NCBI RefSeq assembly: GCF_001591405.1
Contig: NZ_BCUV01000007.1
Coordinates: 496,001 to 560,000, forward strand
DNA: 64,000 bases
Origin: Janibacter terrae NBRC 107853
GTDB lineage: Bacteria; Actinomycetota; Actinomycetes; Actinomycetales; Dermatophilaceae
Direction: 5' to 3'
Program-made: the position numbers and the translations under genes
The notes under the pieces: model-generated
The model's input: only the letters and a program-made list of their open reading frames with translations
Database searches by the model: none
What the model was told of the DNA's origin: nothing
Shown here: positions 1 through 9,084 of the stretch, in pieces
How the letters are laid out: each line of letters starts with the position of its first letter
Numbering within the stretch: the stretch's first letter is position 1

Positions 1-1
1 C

Positions 2-592
2 GCGCTCAACCGTCCCGTGACGACGAGCTCGAGCGAGGGCCAGGGCCAGTCGCCCTTCGGGCAGCCGCAGGGCGCGCCGGTCGTGACCTCCGCGATCCAG
101 ACCTCGGCCGCGGTCAACCCGGGCAACTCCGGAGGGGCGCTCGTCGACGCTGCCGGCCGGCTCGTCGGGATCAACTCCTCCATCGCCAGCCTCGGTGGCT
201 CCGGCGGGCAGTCCGGCAGCATCGGCATCGGCTTCGCCATCCCCGTCGACGAGGCGAGCTGGATCGCCCAGCAGCTCATCGAGGACGGCTCGGCCCAGCA
301 CGCCTTCCTCGGGGTCACCCCGAGCGACGGCACCGCGACCCAGGGGGCCGCGAGCCGGTCGGGCGCGAAGGTCGAGTCCGTCTCCGGCGGTAGCCCCGCC
401 GCCGAGGCGGGCCTGCGCGAGGGCGACCTCATCGTCGCCGTCGACAAGGCGCCGGTCTCCTCGGCCGAGTCCCTCGTCGGGCTCGTCCATGCGCACAAGA
501 TCGACACCACCGTCGACCTCGCCGTCATCCGCGACGGCAAGGAGCTGTCGATCACGGCGACCCTGGGCACCGCGCCCACCACGACCTCCTGA
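2..592 (+). CDS. HtrA/DegP-like serine protease with PDZ domain (3' part)
   Basis: This is the C-terminal 196 residues of a trypsin-like HtrA protease. The start lies before the window, because the frame is open from base 2 and begins with the typical ALNRPVTT strand of the protease barrel. The nucleophile motif VNPGNSGGALVD (GNSGG) is present near residues 38-50. A PDZ domain follows (about residues 100-185), with the usual AGLREGDLIVAVD segment. Such proteins degrade or refold damaged proteins at the cell envelope and usually have an N-terminal transmembrane anchor, which would be in the missing part. The protein ends with a short Thr/Ser tail. The family call is secure. The membrane location is inferred from the family. 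Confidence 0.93.
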   Translation, partial: ALNRPVTTSSSEGQGQSPFGQPQGAPVVTSAIQTSAAVNPGNSGGALVDAAGRLVGINSSIASLGGSGGQSGSIGIGFAIPVDEASWIAQQLIEDGSAQHAFLGVTPSDGTATQGAASRSGAKVESVSGGSPAAEAGLREGDLIVAVDKAPVSSAESLVGLVHAHKIDTTVDLAVIRDGKELSITATLGTAPTTTS

Positions 593-810
593 GGGACCGC
601 TCCTCGCTCAGGCGACTCACAGGTCGATGCCAGCGGCGTCCAAGCCGGGTGTCGCAGGATGGTCGCAGGAGCACAGGAGAGGGAAGCAACGCGTGCACGA
701 TCGTCTCCTCCCCCGACACCGGCACCGACTTCCTCTGGCTCCCACAGGGGTGCTACCCCCGCCTTCGGGTGTGGCGTCTGAAGGCGGCGCTGAGTAGCCG
801 AACTCATGCC

Positions 811-838
811 CCCGGTGTGCCGACAACGGCACACTGGG
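811..838. promoter_or_regulatory. Inverted repeat just upstream of the DUF2339 gene
   Basis: GTGTGCCG and CGGCACAC form a perfect 8-bp inverted repeat (815-822 and 827-834) around ACAA, flanked by CCC/GGG that can extend the stem. It ends 4 nt before the start codon of the next gene. It could be an operator or a hairpin that affects translation start. No T-tract follows, so a terminator is less likely. Confidence 0.4.
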
Positions 839-841
839 GGC

Positions 842-2761
842 ATGAGCATGTCAGGAGACCCGGTCCTCGAGAGGGTGCGCGCGATCGAGGACGACTTCGC
901 GGACGCGATGTCGCGCATGTACGGAGTCGGCAACGAGCTGGCCCGCCTCCGCGCCCACCTCGCGACCGAGGCCACGCCCGAGCACCGGGCCCCCACGGCG
1001 GCCCCCTCCGTCCCGGTCGTCGAGGTCGGTGACGAGCTCCCGGCCGCGTCGGCCACCCCGCACGACCTGCCCGCGCAGACCGCCCCCGTGCCGGGGCTCG
1101 TGACGCCGCCGCCGGCGTCCCATGCTCCCGCCGCAGCCGCTGCTCCCCCCGCACCCGCCGTCCCGCTGCCGCCTACGATCCCGTGGTGGCAGCGCGACGG
1201 GCTCGTCGCCAAGCTGCTCGCCGTCGTCGGTGCCGCCATCACCCTCATCGGCGTCGCCTTCCTGCTCGCCCTGGCCATCCAGATGGGGTACTTCGGCCCG
1301 GTCGCCCGCGTCGTCAGCGGCGCGCTCCTCGCGGGCGCGCTCGTCGGGGCCGCGGTGCTCGTGCGCCGTCGCCCGGCCGGGACCGTCGGTGCGCTCGGTC
1401 TCGCCTCCACCGGCATCGCGACGGCCTACCTCGACGTCCTCGCGGTCACCTACGTCTACGCGTGGGTACCGCTCGCCGTCGGCATGGTGCTCGCCGGCCT
1501 GATCGCGCTCGGCGGCGTCCTCCTGGCCCGGGCGTGGGACAGCCAGCTGCTCGCGACGATCGCCGTGCTCGGCGTGGCCCTCATGGCACCTTTCGTCGGC
1601 ATCGACCACGGCCTGCTGACCGGCGCCTTCCTCCTCGTGCTCACCGCGGCCACCTGGCCGGCGCACATCGGCCGCCGCTGGCACGTGCTCGAGGCGGCGC
1701 GCATCGTCCCGACCGCGCTCTTCCTCTCGGTGCTCGCCGTGGCCGCGGAGCGGGCCGGCCTCGCGGCCCTGCTGGCGGTGCTCCTGGCCCTGCTCGTCGT
1801 CGGCAGCACCCTCGCCGGGGCCCGCACCGCGCGGCTGCCCGACCAGCTCGGCGTCCTGCTGCCCGTCGGCATCGCGCCCGCCGTCTTCGCCGGCCTCGCC
1901 GCCGACGACCGGTGGGTCGGCGCCGGCCTGCTCGTCGTCGCCACCTGCCTGCTCGTGCTCGTCGCCGTGCTGGCCGACCAGACCCCCGGCACACCGATCC
2001 ACCTGCGCCTGCAGGAGATCGCCCTCGCGACCGCCGGCGTCACCTCGCTCCTCACGGCGCTGCGGCCCGTGACGAGCGGCGAGTGGGCCGTCCTCGCGAT
2101 CGTCGGCACCGCCCTCGTCTGGGCCGTGACCGCTCTGGTCTCCCGGCACGTCGCGACGCTCGTCGTCGCGTCCTGCCTCGCGGCCCTCGCCACGATCGCC
2201 GGCCTGAGCCTGCTCCCCTTCGTCGTCCTGCGGGGCGAGGCCGGCTTCATCGGCGGCGCCCAGCTGGCCTCGGCGATCGGCCTCGTCGCGCTCCACCTCG
2301 TGCTCGCCCGGGCCCTGACCGGCCGCGCGCCGGCACTCGAGCCGGCGCTGCCCCGCGCGCTCGTCGCGATCGCGGTGCTGAGCGCCGGGGCCGCCGTCGT
2401 CCTCGGTGGGGCCCTCCTCGGCAGCGCCGTGGACGATGCCCGCGGCGGGTTCACGGCCGGCCAGACCGGTGCCACCGTGCTCTGGATGGCGATCGCCGCG
2501 ACCCTGCTGCTGCGGGGCCTGCGCGGCTCCGCCGTCGCGGTGCCCGCCGGGCTGGCCCTCGCCGCGCTGGCGGTCGGCAAGCTGCTCTTCTTCGACCTGT
2601 CCTTCCTGAGCGGCATCCCGCGGGTGCTGAGCTTCATCGTCGCGGGGCTGCTGCTCCTCGGGATGGGCGTCGGCTACGCGCAGGCCCTCGAGCGGACCCG
2701 TCGCGAGCAGCCGGCTGTGGATAACCCGCCGGTCCCGAGCCCGATCCCTCCTACCGTCTGA
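842..2761 (+). CDS. DUF2339 polytopic membrane protein
   Basis: This 639-residue protein has an N-terminal coiled segment (about residues 1-45, ELARLRAHL), a long Ala/Pro-rich linker, and then the DUF2339 signature WWQRDGLVAKLLAVVGAA leading into around 15-18 hydrophobic helices. The layout matches the DUF2339 family of predicted membrane proteins, whose function is unknown. I chose the ATG at 842, which lies 6 nt after CACACT, a weak -10-like box, as in a leaderless start. An ATG at 848 has a GGGGG stretch 7 nt upstream and is the alternative. The WXG100 gene begins 46 nt downstream on the same strand and may be cotranscribed. Confidence 0.88.
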   Translation: MSMSGDPVLERVRAIEDDFADAMSRMYGVGNELARLRAHLATEATPEHRAPTAAPSVPVVEVGDELPAASATPHDLPAQTAPVPGLVTPPPASHAPAAAAAPPAPAVPLPPTIPWWQRDGLVAKLLAVVGAAITLIGVAFLLALAIQMGYFGPVARVVSGALLAGALVGAAVLVRRRPAGTVGALGLASTGIATAYLDVLAVTYVYAWVPLAVGMVLAGLIALGGVLLARAWDSQLLATIAVLGVALMAPFVGIDHGLLTGAFLLVLTAATWPAHIGRRWHVLEAARIVPTALFLSVLAVAAERAGLAALLAVLLALLVVGSTLAGARTARLPDQLGVLLPVGIAPAVFAGLAADDRWVGAGLLVVATCLLVLVAVLADQTPGTPIHLRLQEIALATAGVTSLLTALRPVTSGEWAVLAIVGTALVWAVTALVSRHVATLVVASCLAALATIAGLSLLPFVVLRGEAGFIGGAQLASAIGLVALHLVLARALTGRAPALEPALPRALVAIAVLSAGAAVVLGGALLGSAVDDARGGFTAGQTGATVLWMAIAATLLLRGLRGSAVAVPAGLALAALAVGKLLFFDLSFLSGIPRVLSFIVAGLLLLGMGVGYAQALERTRREQPAVDNPPVPSPIPPTV

Positions 2762-2807
2762 GGAGGACCGGGCCACTCGGGCCCGGCCACCAGCGAAGGG
2801 GACCAGC

Positions 2808-3104
2808 ATGGCCACGTTCACCGTCAACACCGAGCAGGTCGCGAGCAGCTCCACCGACGTCGCCCGCATCAGCGAGGACGTCGAGACGACCGTCGCGAGC
2901 ATGATGAGCCGCCTCATCTCGCTCCAGGACGAGTGGCAGGGTGACGCCTCCACGTCCTTCCAGGACCTCATCAACGACTGGCGGGCCACGCAGCGCACCG
3001 TCAAGGAGAGCCTCGACGAGATCAGCCGCGCCCTCGGTGAGGCGAGCGAGTCGTACTCCACGACCGAGACGGGGGTCAAGGGGATGATGCGCCCCGGTCG
3101 GTGA
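2808..3104 (+). CDS. WXG100 family (ESAT-6-like) protein
   Basis: This 98-residue helical hairpin protein carries the W-x-G turn (DEWQGDAS, residues 42-49) between two amphipathic helices, the hallmark of WXG100 proteins exported by type VII secretion. Length and motif position fit the family exactly. A purine-rich site (GAAGGGGA) precedes the ATG. No partner WXG100 gene, EccC ATPase or toxin lies nearby, so it is an orphan in this window. Secretion by a type VII system encoded elsewhere is an inference from the family. Confidence 0.9.
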   Translation: MATFTVNTEQVASSSTDVARISEDVETTVASMMSRLISLQDEWQGDASTSFQDLINDWRATQRTVKESLDEISRALGEASESYSTTETGVKGMMRPGR

Positions 3105-3117
3105 GCCCGGCGCACGG

Positions 3118-3158
3118 CGAAGGGGGGCGGTGACCGCCGCGGTCACCGCCCCCCTTCG
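3118..3158. terminator. Bidirectional hairpin terminator between convergent genes
   Basis: A perfect 19-bp stem (3118-3136 with 3140-3158) closes on a 3-nt CCG loop. It lies between the stop of the WXG100 gene and the stop of the converging ABC permease gene. There is no long T-run on either side. Both arms end in the octamer CGAAGGGG/CCCCTTCG, which recurs across this genome segment. Confidence 0.8.
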
Positions 3159-3182
3159 ACCTCGGGTCACTCCCCCACCTCG

Positions 3183-5717
3183 TCACTCCGTGGAGATCGC
3201 CTGCAGCACGTCCATCCGGGCCGCCCGGCGGGCCGGCAGCAGCGCCGCCAGCACCCCGACGACGCCGGCCGCGACGACGAAGCCGATGAGCGAGACCCAC
3301 GGGATCGCGAGCTCGGTGATGCCGTCGTCGACGAGCGCCCGCTGGATCGCGACCCCCGAGACGACCCCGAGCCCGATGCCGAGCAGTGCTCCCAGGAGCG
3401 CGATCGTCACCGACTCCAGGCGGATCATCCGGCGCAGCTGCGCCCGGGAGAGACCCACCGCCCGCAGCAGGCCGATCTCGCGCGTGCGCTCCATGACCGA
3501 CAGGCCGAGCGTGTTGACGATACCGAGGACGGCGATGACGATCGCCAGGCCCAGCAGGGCGTAGATGAGGAAGAGGAGCCGGTTGATCAGGCCCCGCTGT
3601 TCGTCGGCGTAACCCTCCTGGTCCTTGAGCGTGACGAGCGGCTGCTCGGCGATGACGCCGTTGATCGCCTCCTCGACCCTCGTCTTGTCGGCGCCCTCGT
3701 CCAGGAGGATGAAGGCCGAGTTGTCGGTGCCCCGCGACCCCATGCCCTCCACGGTCTCGGTCGAGAGCAGGACCTCGGGGTTCTGCAGTGCCGGGATCTC
3801 GTCGTAGAAGCCGGCCACCTGCAGCTCCCGGGTCTGGGTGCCGATCTTCACCGTCACCGTGTCACCGACCGAGCGGCCACCCTCATGATCCGTCGAGAGC
3901 AGGATCGTCTCCCGGGTGAGGTCGGCGCTCCCCTGCGTCGTCTCGATCGGCTCCACCTGGGCGAAGCTCTTCGGCTCGATCGCGACCGCGTAGATCTGGC
4001 CGCCGTCGACGTCGGCGCTGACGAAGCGCACCGGGGAGACCTCACGCACCCCGTCGACCTGCGCGACCTGGTCGGCGACGGTCGCCGAGAAGGGCTGCCC
4101 GACCGCATTGCTCAGCACGAAGTCCGCGCGGAAGGAGTCCTTGATCTGCCGGTCGATGCTCGCGGTGGTGCTCGAGGCGACCACGCCCATCAGGGCGACG
4201 AGGGTCATGCCGATCATCAGCGCGGACGCCGTGGCCGCGGTACGACCGGGGTTGCGCACGGCGTTCTGCTCGGCCATGTGGCCGACGCTGCCGAAGGCCC
4301 TGCGGAAGACCATGCCGAGCCCCGAGATGACCGGTCGCCCGACGAGCGCCGCGAGGAAGGCGACGCCGAGGACCATCCCGAAGATGCCCCCGCCGATCCA
4401 CCAGATCTCCCGGGTGTCGGCGACGAAGAGCCCGATGAGGAAGGCCGCGACGCCGAGCGCGAGCACGCCGACCTCGAGCACGCGCCGGACCGGGCGGCGC
4501 ACCGTGTTGGTGTCCATCGACTCCCGCATCGCCGCCACCGGCGGCACCGACCCGGCCCTGTGGGCCGGGATCCATGCGGCCAGCATCGTCACGATGATGC
4601 CGACGGCGAAGGTCGCGATGATCGTGCGTGGCGCGAAGACCAACCCGCTCCCCGACAGGTCGAGACCGAAGACGGCGAAGAGCGCCCGGATGCCCACCGC
4701 GAGGAGCACGCCGAGCAGCAGCCCGACGGTCGAGCCGATGACTCCCACGACGAGGGCCTCGACGAGCACGGAGCGCACGACCTGCCGCCGGCTGGCACCG
4801 ATCGCGCGCAGGAGGGCGAGCTCCCGACCCCGCTGGGCCACCAGGATGCTGAAGGTGTTGACGATGAGGAAGGACCCGACGAAGAGCGCGATCCCGGCGA
4901 AGACGAGCAGGAAGGTCGTGATGAAGCCCAGCGCCTGCTCGACGTCGTTGGCCGACTCGTCGGCCAGCGCCCGCCCCGTCCAGCCCTTGTAGCCCTCGGG
5001 CACGAGCGGCTGCACCTGGTCGAGCAGCTCCTGCTGGCTGACCCCGTCCTCGGCGGTGACCCACACGGACGAGTACTCGTCCTTGCCGTCCATGAACAGC
5101 TCTTGCATGGTCGCGGTGTCGAAGACGGAGATCGAGGCGCCGGCCATGCCCCCTTCGCCGAAGGTCATCGAGCCGACGACCTCGGCCTCCAGGCGCGGGG
5201 TCGCGCCGGTGGTGACGAAGGGGACCGTGTCCCCGACCGCGTACCCGGCCCGCTCCAGGGTCTTGGTGTCGACGACGACCTCGCCCGTCCGCTCGGGTGC
5301 GCGCCCCTCCACCAGCGAGATCGGCTGCACGCCGAGCTGGTTGGGGGCATCGTTGTAGTTGAAGGCGAGGGCGGGGGCGCCCTGCCCGCCGACGACCTTG
5401 CCGTTGTCCCCGACGACGAAGACCCCGAAGGCATCGACGCTGCCGTCGGCACGGTCCGCGCCGGGCAGGTCGGCGAGCTTCGCGACCCTGGCCGCGGTGA
5501 TCGCGCCGCCCCCCGACCCGCCGTACTCGTCGGTCTGCTCGGCCTGGACGACGACATCGCCGACGGTGCCGTCGAGGATCCCGTCGAAGGTGCGGCCGAG
5601 GGTGTCGGTGAAGATCAGCGACCCGGCGACGAAGGCCGTGCCGAGGATGATCGCCGTCGCGCTCATCAGCAGGCGCGCCTTGCGCGCCAGCAGGCTCGTG
5701 AAGGTCGCGCGCAGCAT
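3183..5717 (-). CDS. FtsX/MacB-type ABC transporter permease, duplicated
   Basis: This 844-residue permease has an N-terminal membrane helix (about residues 18-38), a large extracytoplasmic MacB-like core, a three-helix FtsX domain (about 260-400), a further pair of helices, a second periplasmic-type region and a second FtsX domain at the C-terminus (ending RRAARMDVLQAISTE). This double-FtsX layout is typical of actinobacterial single-subunit permeases that pair with a LolD/MacB-type ATPase. The ATG at 5717 overlaps the ATPase stop (TGATG), so the two are translationally coupled. The likely role is export or envelope remodelling rather than import, and the substrate is not deducible. Confidence 0.92.
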   Translation of the reverse strand: MLRATFTSLLARKARLLMSATAIILGTAFVAGSLIFTDTLGRTFDGILDGTVGDVVVQAEQTDEYGGSGGGAITAARVAKLADLPGADRADGSVDAFGVFVVGDNGKVVGGQGAPALAFNYNDAPNQLGVQPISLVEGRAPERTGEVVVDTKTLERAGYAVGDTVPFVTTGATPRLEAEVVGSMTFGEGGMAGASISVFDTATMQELFMDGKDEYSSVWVTAEDGVSQQELLDQVQPLVPEGYKGWTGRALADESANDVEQALGFITTFLLVFAGIALFVGSFLIVNTFSILVAQRGRELALLRAIGASRRQVVRSVLVEALVVGVIGSTVGLLLGVLLAVGIRALFAVFGLDLSGSGLVFAPRTIIATFAVGIIVTMLAAWIPAHRAGSVPPVAAMRESMDTNTVRRPVRRVLEVGVLALGVAAFLIGLFVADTREIWWIGGGIFGMVLGVAFLAALVGRPVISGLGMVFRRAFGSVGHMAEQNAVRNPGRTAATASALMIGMTLVALMGVVASSTTASIDRQIKDSFRADFVLSNAVGQPFSATVADQVAQVDGVREVSPVRFVSADVDGGQIYAVAIEPKSFAQVEPIETTQGSADLTRETILLSTDHEGGRSVGDTVTVKIGTQTRELQVAGFYDEIPALQNPEVLLSTETVEGMGSRGTDNSAFILLDEGADKTRVEEAINGVIAEQPLVTLKDQEGYADEQRGLINRLLFLIYALLGLAIVIAVLGIVNTLGLSVMERTREIGLLRAVGLSRAQLRRMIRLESVTIALLGALLGIGLGVVSGVAIQRALVDDGITELAIPWVSLIGFVVAAGVVGVLAALLPARRAARMDVLQAISTE

Positions 5718-6460
5718 CAGCGGGCCCCCGCAGCCGTGAGCGCGACCATGCGCTCGAGGACGGTCTCGCGCTCGGGCTCCCACAGCTCGTCGACGATCTT
5801 GCCGTCGGCGAGGAAGAGCACCCGGTCGGTGTGGCTGGCGGCGACCGGGTCGTGGGTGACCATGACGATCGTCTGGTCGAACTCGTCGACGCTGCGCCGC
5901 AGGAACCCGAGCACCTCCGCGCCCGAGGTCGAGTCGAGGTTGCCGGTGGGCTCGTCGGCGAAGATGATCTCCGGCTTGGACACCAGCGCGCGGGCGCAGG
6001 CGACGCGCTGCTGCTGGCCGCCGGAGAGCTCACCGGGCCGGTGGCCGAGGCGGTCGCGCAGCCCGACGGTGTCGATGACGAGGTCGAACCACTGGGGGTC
6101 GGCCTTGCGGCCCGCGATGGCGAGCGGCAGGAGGATGTTCTCCTCGGCGGTGAGCGTCGGGATGAGGTTGAAGGCCTGGAAGACGAAGCCGATGCGGTCG
6201 CGCCGCAGCCTCGTGAGGTCCTTCTCCCGCAGCCGGGTGATGTCGGTGTCACCGATCATCGCCTGGCCGTCGGTCACCGAGTCGAGCCCGGCGAGGCAGT
6301 GCATCAGCGTGGACTTGCCGGAGCCGGAGGGCCCCATGATGGCCGTGAACTGGCGGGCGCCGATGTCGAGGTCGATGCCGTCGAGGGCGGTCACGCTCGC
6401 CTCTCCCCGGCCGTACACCTTCGTGATCCTGTGCGTGCTCGCGGCAACCTGTGTGCCCAT
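5717..6460 (-). CDS. ABC transporter ATPase, MacB/LolD type
   Basis: This 247-residue ABC ATPase has Walker A GPSGSGKS (about residues 42-49), signature LSGGQQQR, Walker B IIFADEP followed by TGNLD, and the H-loop VTHD. The E-P-T-G-N-L-D sequence is typical of the MacB/LolD/FtsE subgroup that works with FtsX-like permeases, and such a permease is encoded directly downstream. I placed the start at 6460, where AGGGGAG stands 9 nt upstream, rather than at 6499. It should energise the double-FtsX permease at the inner face of the membrane. Confidence 0.93.
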   Translation of the reverse strand: MGTQVAASTHRITKVYGRGEASVTALDGIDLDIGARQFTAIMGPSGSGKSTLMHCLAGLDSVTDGQAMIGDTDITRLREKDLTRLRRDRIGFVFQAFNLIPTLTAEENILLPLAIAGRKADPQWFDLVIDTVGLRDRLGHRPGELSGGQQQRVACARALVSKPEIIFADEPTGNLDSTSGAEVLGFLRRSVDEFDQTIVMVTHDPVAASHTDRVLFLADGKIVDELWEPERETVLERMVALTAAGAR

Positions 6461-6498
6461 GTCGTCGTGCTCCCCTGTAGGTCCGTCGTGTCGCCTCA

Positions 6499-6541
6499 AA
6501 CCTAGGCTCCTGCGGGGCCCGAGTCATGGGGGTATCCCCCC
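6499..6541 (-). promoter_or_regulatory. Promoter with GGGGGTATCCCCC operator for the ABC exporter operon
   Basis: On the minus strand TAGGTT (6499-6504) is a candidate -10 box about 40 nt before the ATPase start. An inverted repeat, five G, TAT, five C (6528-6540), lies just upstream of where the -35 element would be. A site there suits activation, for example by a LuxR-type response regulator. Activation is inferred; only the repeat is seen. Confidence 0.45.
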
Positions 6542-6625
6542 GTCAGGGCCCTGCGGCGACCACGACGACGGCGCCGCCCTGAGGCGCGAGCGCCAGCGAG
6601 CCTCGAAGGGAGGGTGCGGCCCGCC

Positions 6626-8281
6626 TCAGACGCGGACGCAGGCGACCTCGCGCAGCCTCGGGTGGGCGTCGTCGCCGTCGACGACGTCGCCGGTGACCCA
6701 CCGCAGGGTGACCCCGTCGGGCCCGACCTCGGCGACTGCGAGGTTGTTGTCGAACCAGGGCCCCTCGGTCACGCGCCACGGGTAGGCCGGGTCGGGGACC
6801 CCCTTCGTCCGGGCGGCGAGCCACCGCATCGGCCGCACGAGGCCCCTGGCCATCTGCGACATGAGGACGCGCAGGGCACGGGGCATCGGGTTGCGGATGG
6901 GGCTGCAGACCGCCTGGACGATGCGGCTGCTGGCGCCGTGCGCGGCCGGGTCGATGACCTCGGCGACGTAGGAGTTGTGCACGTCACCGGAGAGGAAGGT
7001 GATCGTCGTCGGGGCCGTGCCGCGCTCGCCGCGGGCGACGGACATGACGAGGTCGAAGACCTCGACGAAGCCGGACTGGAAGGCACCCCAGTGCTCGAGG
7101 TCGATGACCTGGCGCAGCGCCTCGGTGGCCCGGTGCACCGGCTGCGACCGGTCGGGTCCGGCGAGCGACTCACTGATCGCCTCGGCGTCGTGCAGACCCG
7201 GCGGCAGCATGAAGGGCAGGGAGGTCCCGATGAAGAGGTGGTCGAGGTCGCCGGTGAGCTGCTCGTCGAGCCACGCGAGCTCGTCGTCGTCGAGCATCGA
7301 GCGGCGCCCCGGCTCCAGCACCCGCGCGGCGCGGGAGTCGAGCATGATCAGGCGCGACCCGCCGAGCTGGCGGGTGTAGCTCCAGCGATACGACTCCGGC
7401 TCCTCGTCGACGCGCTCGGCGAGGGCACGAAGGGGGGCGGTCAGGTCGACCTCGCCGGGCCCGGCGCCGTCGAGCAGCGTCCAGATCCTGTCCTCGGCGA
7501 GCTCCTCGGGCGCGAGGTTGCCGATGTGCTGGTGGACCCAGTAGCTGGTGAGGCCCGCGACGAGACGCTCGTGCCACCACGGGGTCGCGTTGATCTCCTG
7601 CTGCCAGGTCCACGAGGTGTTCCAGTCGTCACGGATGTCGTGGTCGTCGAAGATCATCGCGCTCGGCAGGACCGAGAGCACCCAGCGGATCGCCGGGTCG
7701 GTCCACGCGAGGTGGTAGAGGTGCGCGTACTCGGCGTAGTCCTTGATCTCCTCGCCGGGGGGCTCCTCGAGGCTGCGCCGGGAGGCGATGAACTCGCGCA
7801 TCTCCTCGCTCGTCTCGTCGGCGTAGACCTGGTCGCCGAGGAGGGCGAGGGCGTCGGGGCGGGGGGACTCCCCCTTCGCCAGGGACAGCGCGAAGGTGCG
7901 CAGCGCGTCGACCCCGTGGCTGGCGTGGTGCTCCGCGTCGTGCGGGACGCTCGTGCGGCAGGAACCGAAGGCCAGCCGGGCCGGGCGGTCGTGGTCGAGG
8001 GTGGCGATCGTCGGGGCCGGGAAGGGCGAGTCCGCCAGGGGCCAGACCTCGCCGTCGTCGATGCGCACGGAGTAGGTGTACTCGCGGCCGGGCTCGAGGC
8101 CGTCGAGCAGGACGAGCGCGTAGTGGTGCTCCTCGACGACGAAGGTCGCGGCGCCCCAGGACCGCCCGTCAGTGTGCACGGTGACCCGGGCGGGGGCAGC
8201 GGTCTCCACCCAGATCGAGGCGTCGTGCTCGCCCACGAAGCGCAGGAGGGGGCCGAGGACGAGCGGGGAGGGTGCGGTCAT
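6626..8281 (-). CDS. PhoD-like metallophosphatase
   Basis: This 551-residue protein has an N-terminal fibronectin-like domain (about residues 1-95) and a PhoD-type metallophosphatase domain. Metal-binding motifs are visible: FGSCRTS, LLGDQVYAD, MIFDDHDIRDDW and FLSGDVHNSYVAE. PhoD enzymes hydrolyse phosphomono- or diesters using Fe and Ca. No signal peptide or Tat RR motif precedes the first domain, unlike classical secreted PhoD, so this member is probably cytoplasmic. It is flanked by the ABC exporter and the cox operon with no sign of cotranscription. The substrate is unknown. Confidence 0.88.
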   Translation of the reverse strand: MTAPSPLVLGPLLRFVGEHDASIWVETAAPARVTVHTDGRSWGAATFVVEEHHYALVLLDGLEPGREYTYSVRIDDGEVWPLADSPFPAPTIATLDHDRPARLAFGSCRTSVPHDAEHHASHGVDALRTFALSLAKGESPRPDALALLGDQVYADETSEEMREFIASRRSLEEPPGEEIKDYAEYAHLYHLAWTDPAIRWVLSVLPSAMIFDDHDIRDDWNTSWTWQQEINATPWWHERLVAGLTSYWVHQHIGNLAPEELAEDRIWTLLDGAGPGEVDLTAPLRALAERVDEEPESYRWSYTRQLGGSRLIMLDSRAARVLEPGRRSMLDDDELAWLDEQLTGDLDHLFIGTSLPFMLPPGLHDAEAISESLAGPDRSQPVHRATEALRQVIDLEHWGAFQSGFVEVFDLVMSVARGERGTAPTTITFLSGDVHNSYVAEVIDPAAHGASSRIVQAVCSPIRNPMPRALRVLMSQMARGLVRPMRWLAARTKGVPDPAYPWRVTEGPWFDNNLAVAEVGPDGVTLRWVTGDVVDGDDAHPRLREVACVRV

Positions 8282-8363
8282 CCGCTCATCCTCCCCCGCG
8301 CGGGTGGGAAGCGGCTGGGCGCGGGGTCATCGGCGTGCCGCGAGGGCAGGGGCCGGTGTCGGC

Positions 8364-9074
8364 TCAGGACGACCGGCGGCGTCGGCCCCGCCCGAGGAGC
8401 AGGCCCAGGACCAGCCCGCCCAGGGCGGCGGCGAGCGTGGGCCCGTACGTGCGCAGCAGGACCGGCAGCGCGACCGCGCCGAGGTCCACGGCGTCGTCCG
8501 TGACCCGGGGGCCGCTCGCCGGCACGGCCTGCGTTGGCGCTGCAGCGGCGGACGGGGCGGCGTCACCGGGCACCGGCTCGGCGGGCGTCTCGAGGTGCGC
8601 CTCGCCGGGCGCCTCGGCGGCCGTCCCGGCGGACCCGAGCCGGTCGGCGAGGCAGTCGACGAACTGCCCGAGCAGCTTGTCCGAGACGTCCTGCATGACC
8701 CCGCGCCCGAACTGCGCCGGCTTGCCGGTGACGTTGAGGTCGGTGACGACCTCCACGTGGGTCTGCCCGGGCCCCTCCTCGGTCATCGTCGCGACGACGT
8801 CGGCGCCGGCGGTGCCGTTGCCGCGCTTGTCCTTGCCACTGGCCCGGATCGCCATGCGGTGGGCCCCGGCGTCCTTGTCGACGAACTCGCCGGACCCCTT
8901 GTACACGAGGGCGATCGGTCCGAGCTTGACCTTGACGGTGCCCTCGAAGGAACTGGCGTCGGCGTGGGTCACCTGGGCGCCGGGGAAGCACCCGGCCACG
9001 GACTCGATGTCCTCGAGGGCGGCCCAGGTCTGCTCGATCCCGGCGGGCACGGTGAAGGAGTGGGTCAGCTGCAC
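8364..9074 (-). CDS. coxG: CoxG-like SRPBCC protein with C-terminal membrane anchor
   Basis: This 236-residue protein has an N-terminal SRPBCC/START fold of the CO-dehydrogenase subunit G family (about residues 1-145, with GCFPGAQV and FEGTVKVKLGPI). An Ala/Pro linker and one C-terminal hydrophobic helix followed by RGRRRRSS come next, a tail anchor with positive cytoplasmic end. CoxG is thought to recruit molybdenum CO dehydrogenase to the membrane. Here the gene is the last of the cox operon, 10 nt after coxM. The start is GTG at 9074, with GAGAGGAC upstream. Confidence 0.88.
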   Translation of the reverse strand: MQLTHSFTVPAGIEQTWAALEDIESVAGCFPGAQVTHADASSFEGTVKVKLGPIALVYKGSGEFVDKDAGAHRMAIRASGKDKRGNGTAGADVVATMTEEGPGQTHVEVVTDLNVTGKPAQFGRGVMQDVSDKLLGQFVDCLADRLGSAGTAAEAPGEAHLETPAEPVPGDAAPSAAAAPTQAVPASGPRVTDDAVDLGAVALPVLLRTYGPTLAAALGGLVLGLLLGRGRRRRSS

Positions 9075-9084
9075 GACAGTCCTC

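Noticed and set aside
851-3115. Open frame of 754 codons on the minus strand
   Set aside because: It is the shadow of the DUF2339 and WXG100 genes in high-GC DNA, with an Asp/Gly/Arg-rich, low-complexity product and no motif.
3885-6785. 966-codon plus-strand frame opposite the ABC exporter genes
   Set aside because: Asp/Glu/Arg-rich, non-globular composition shows that it is an antisense shadow of two well-supported genes.
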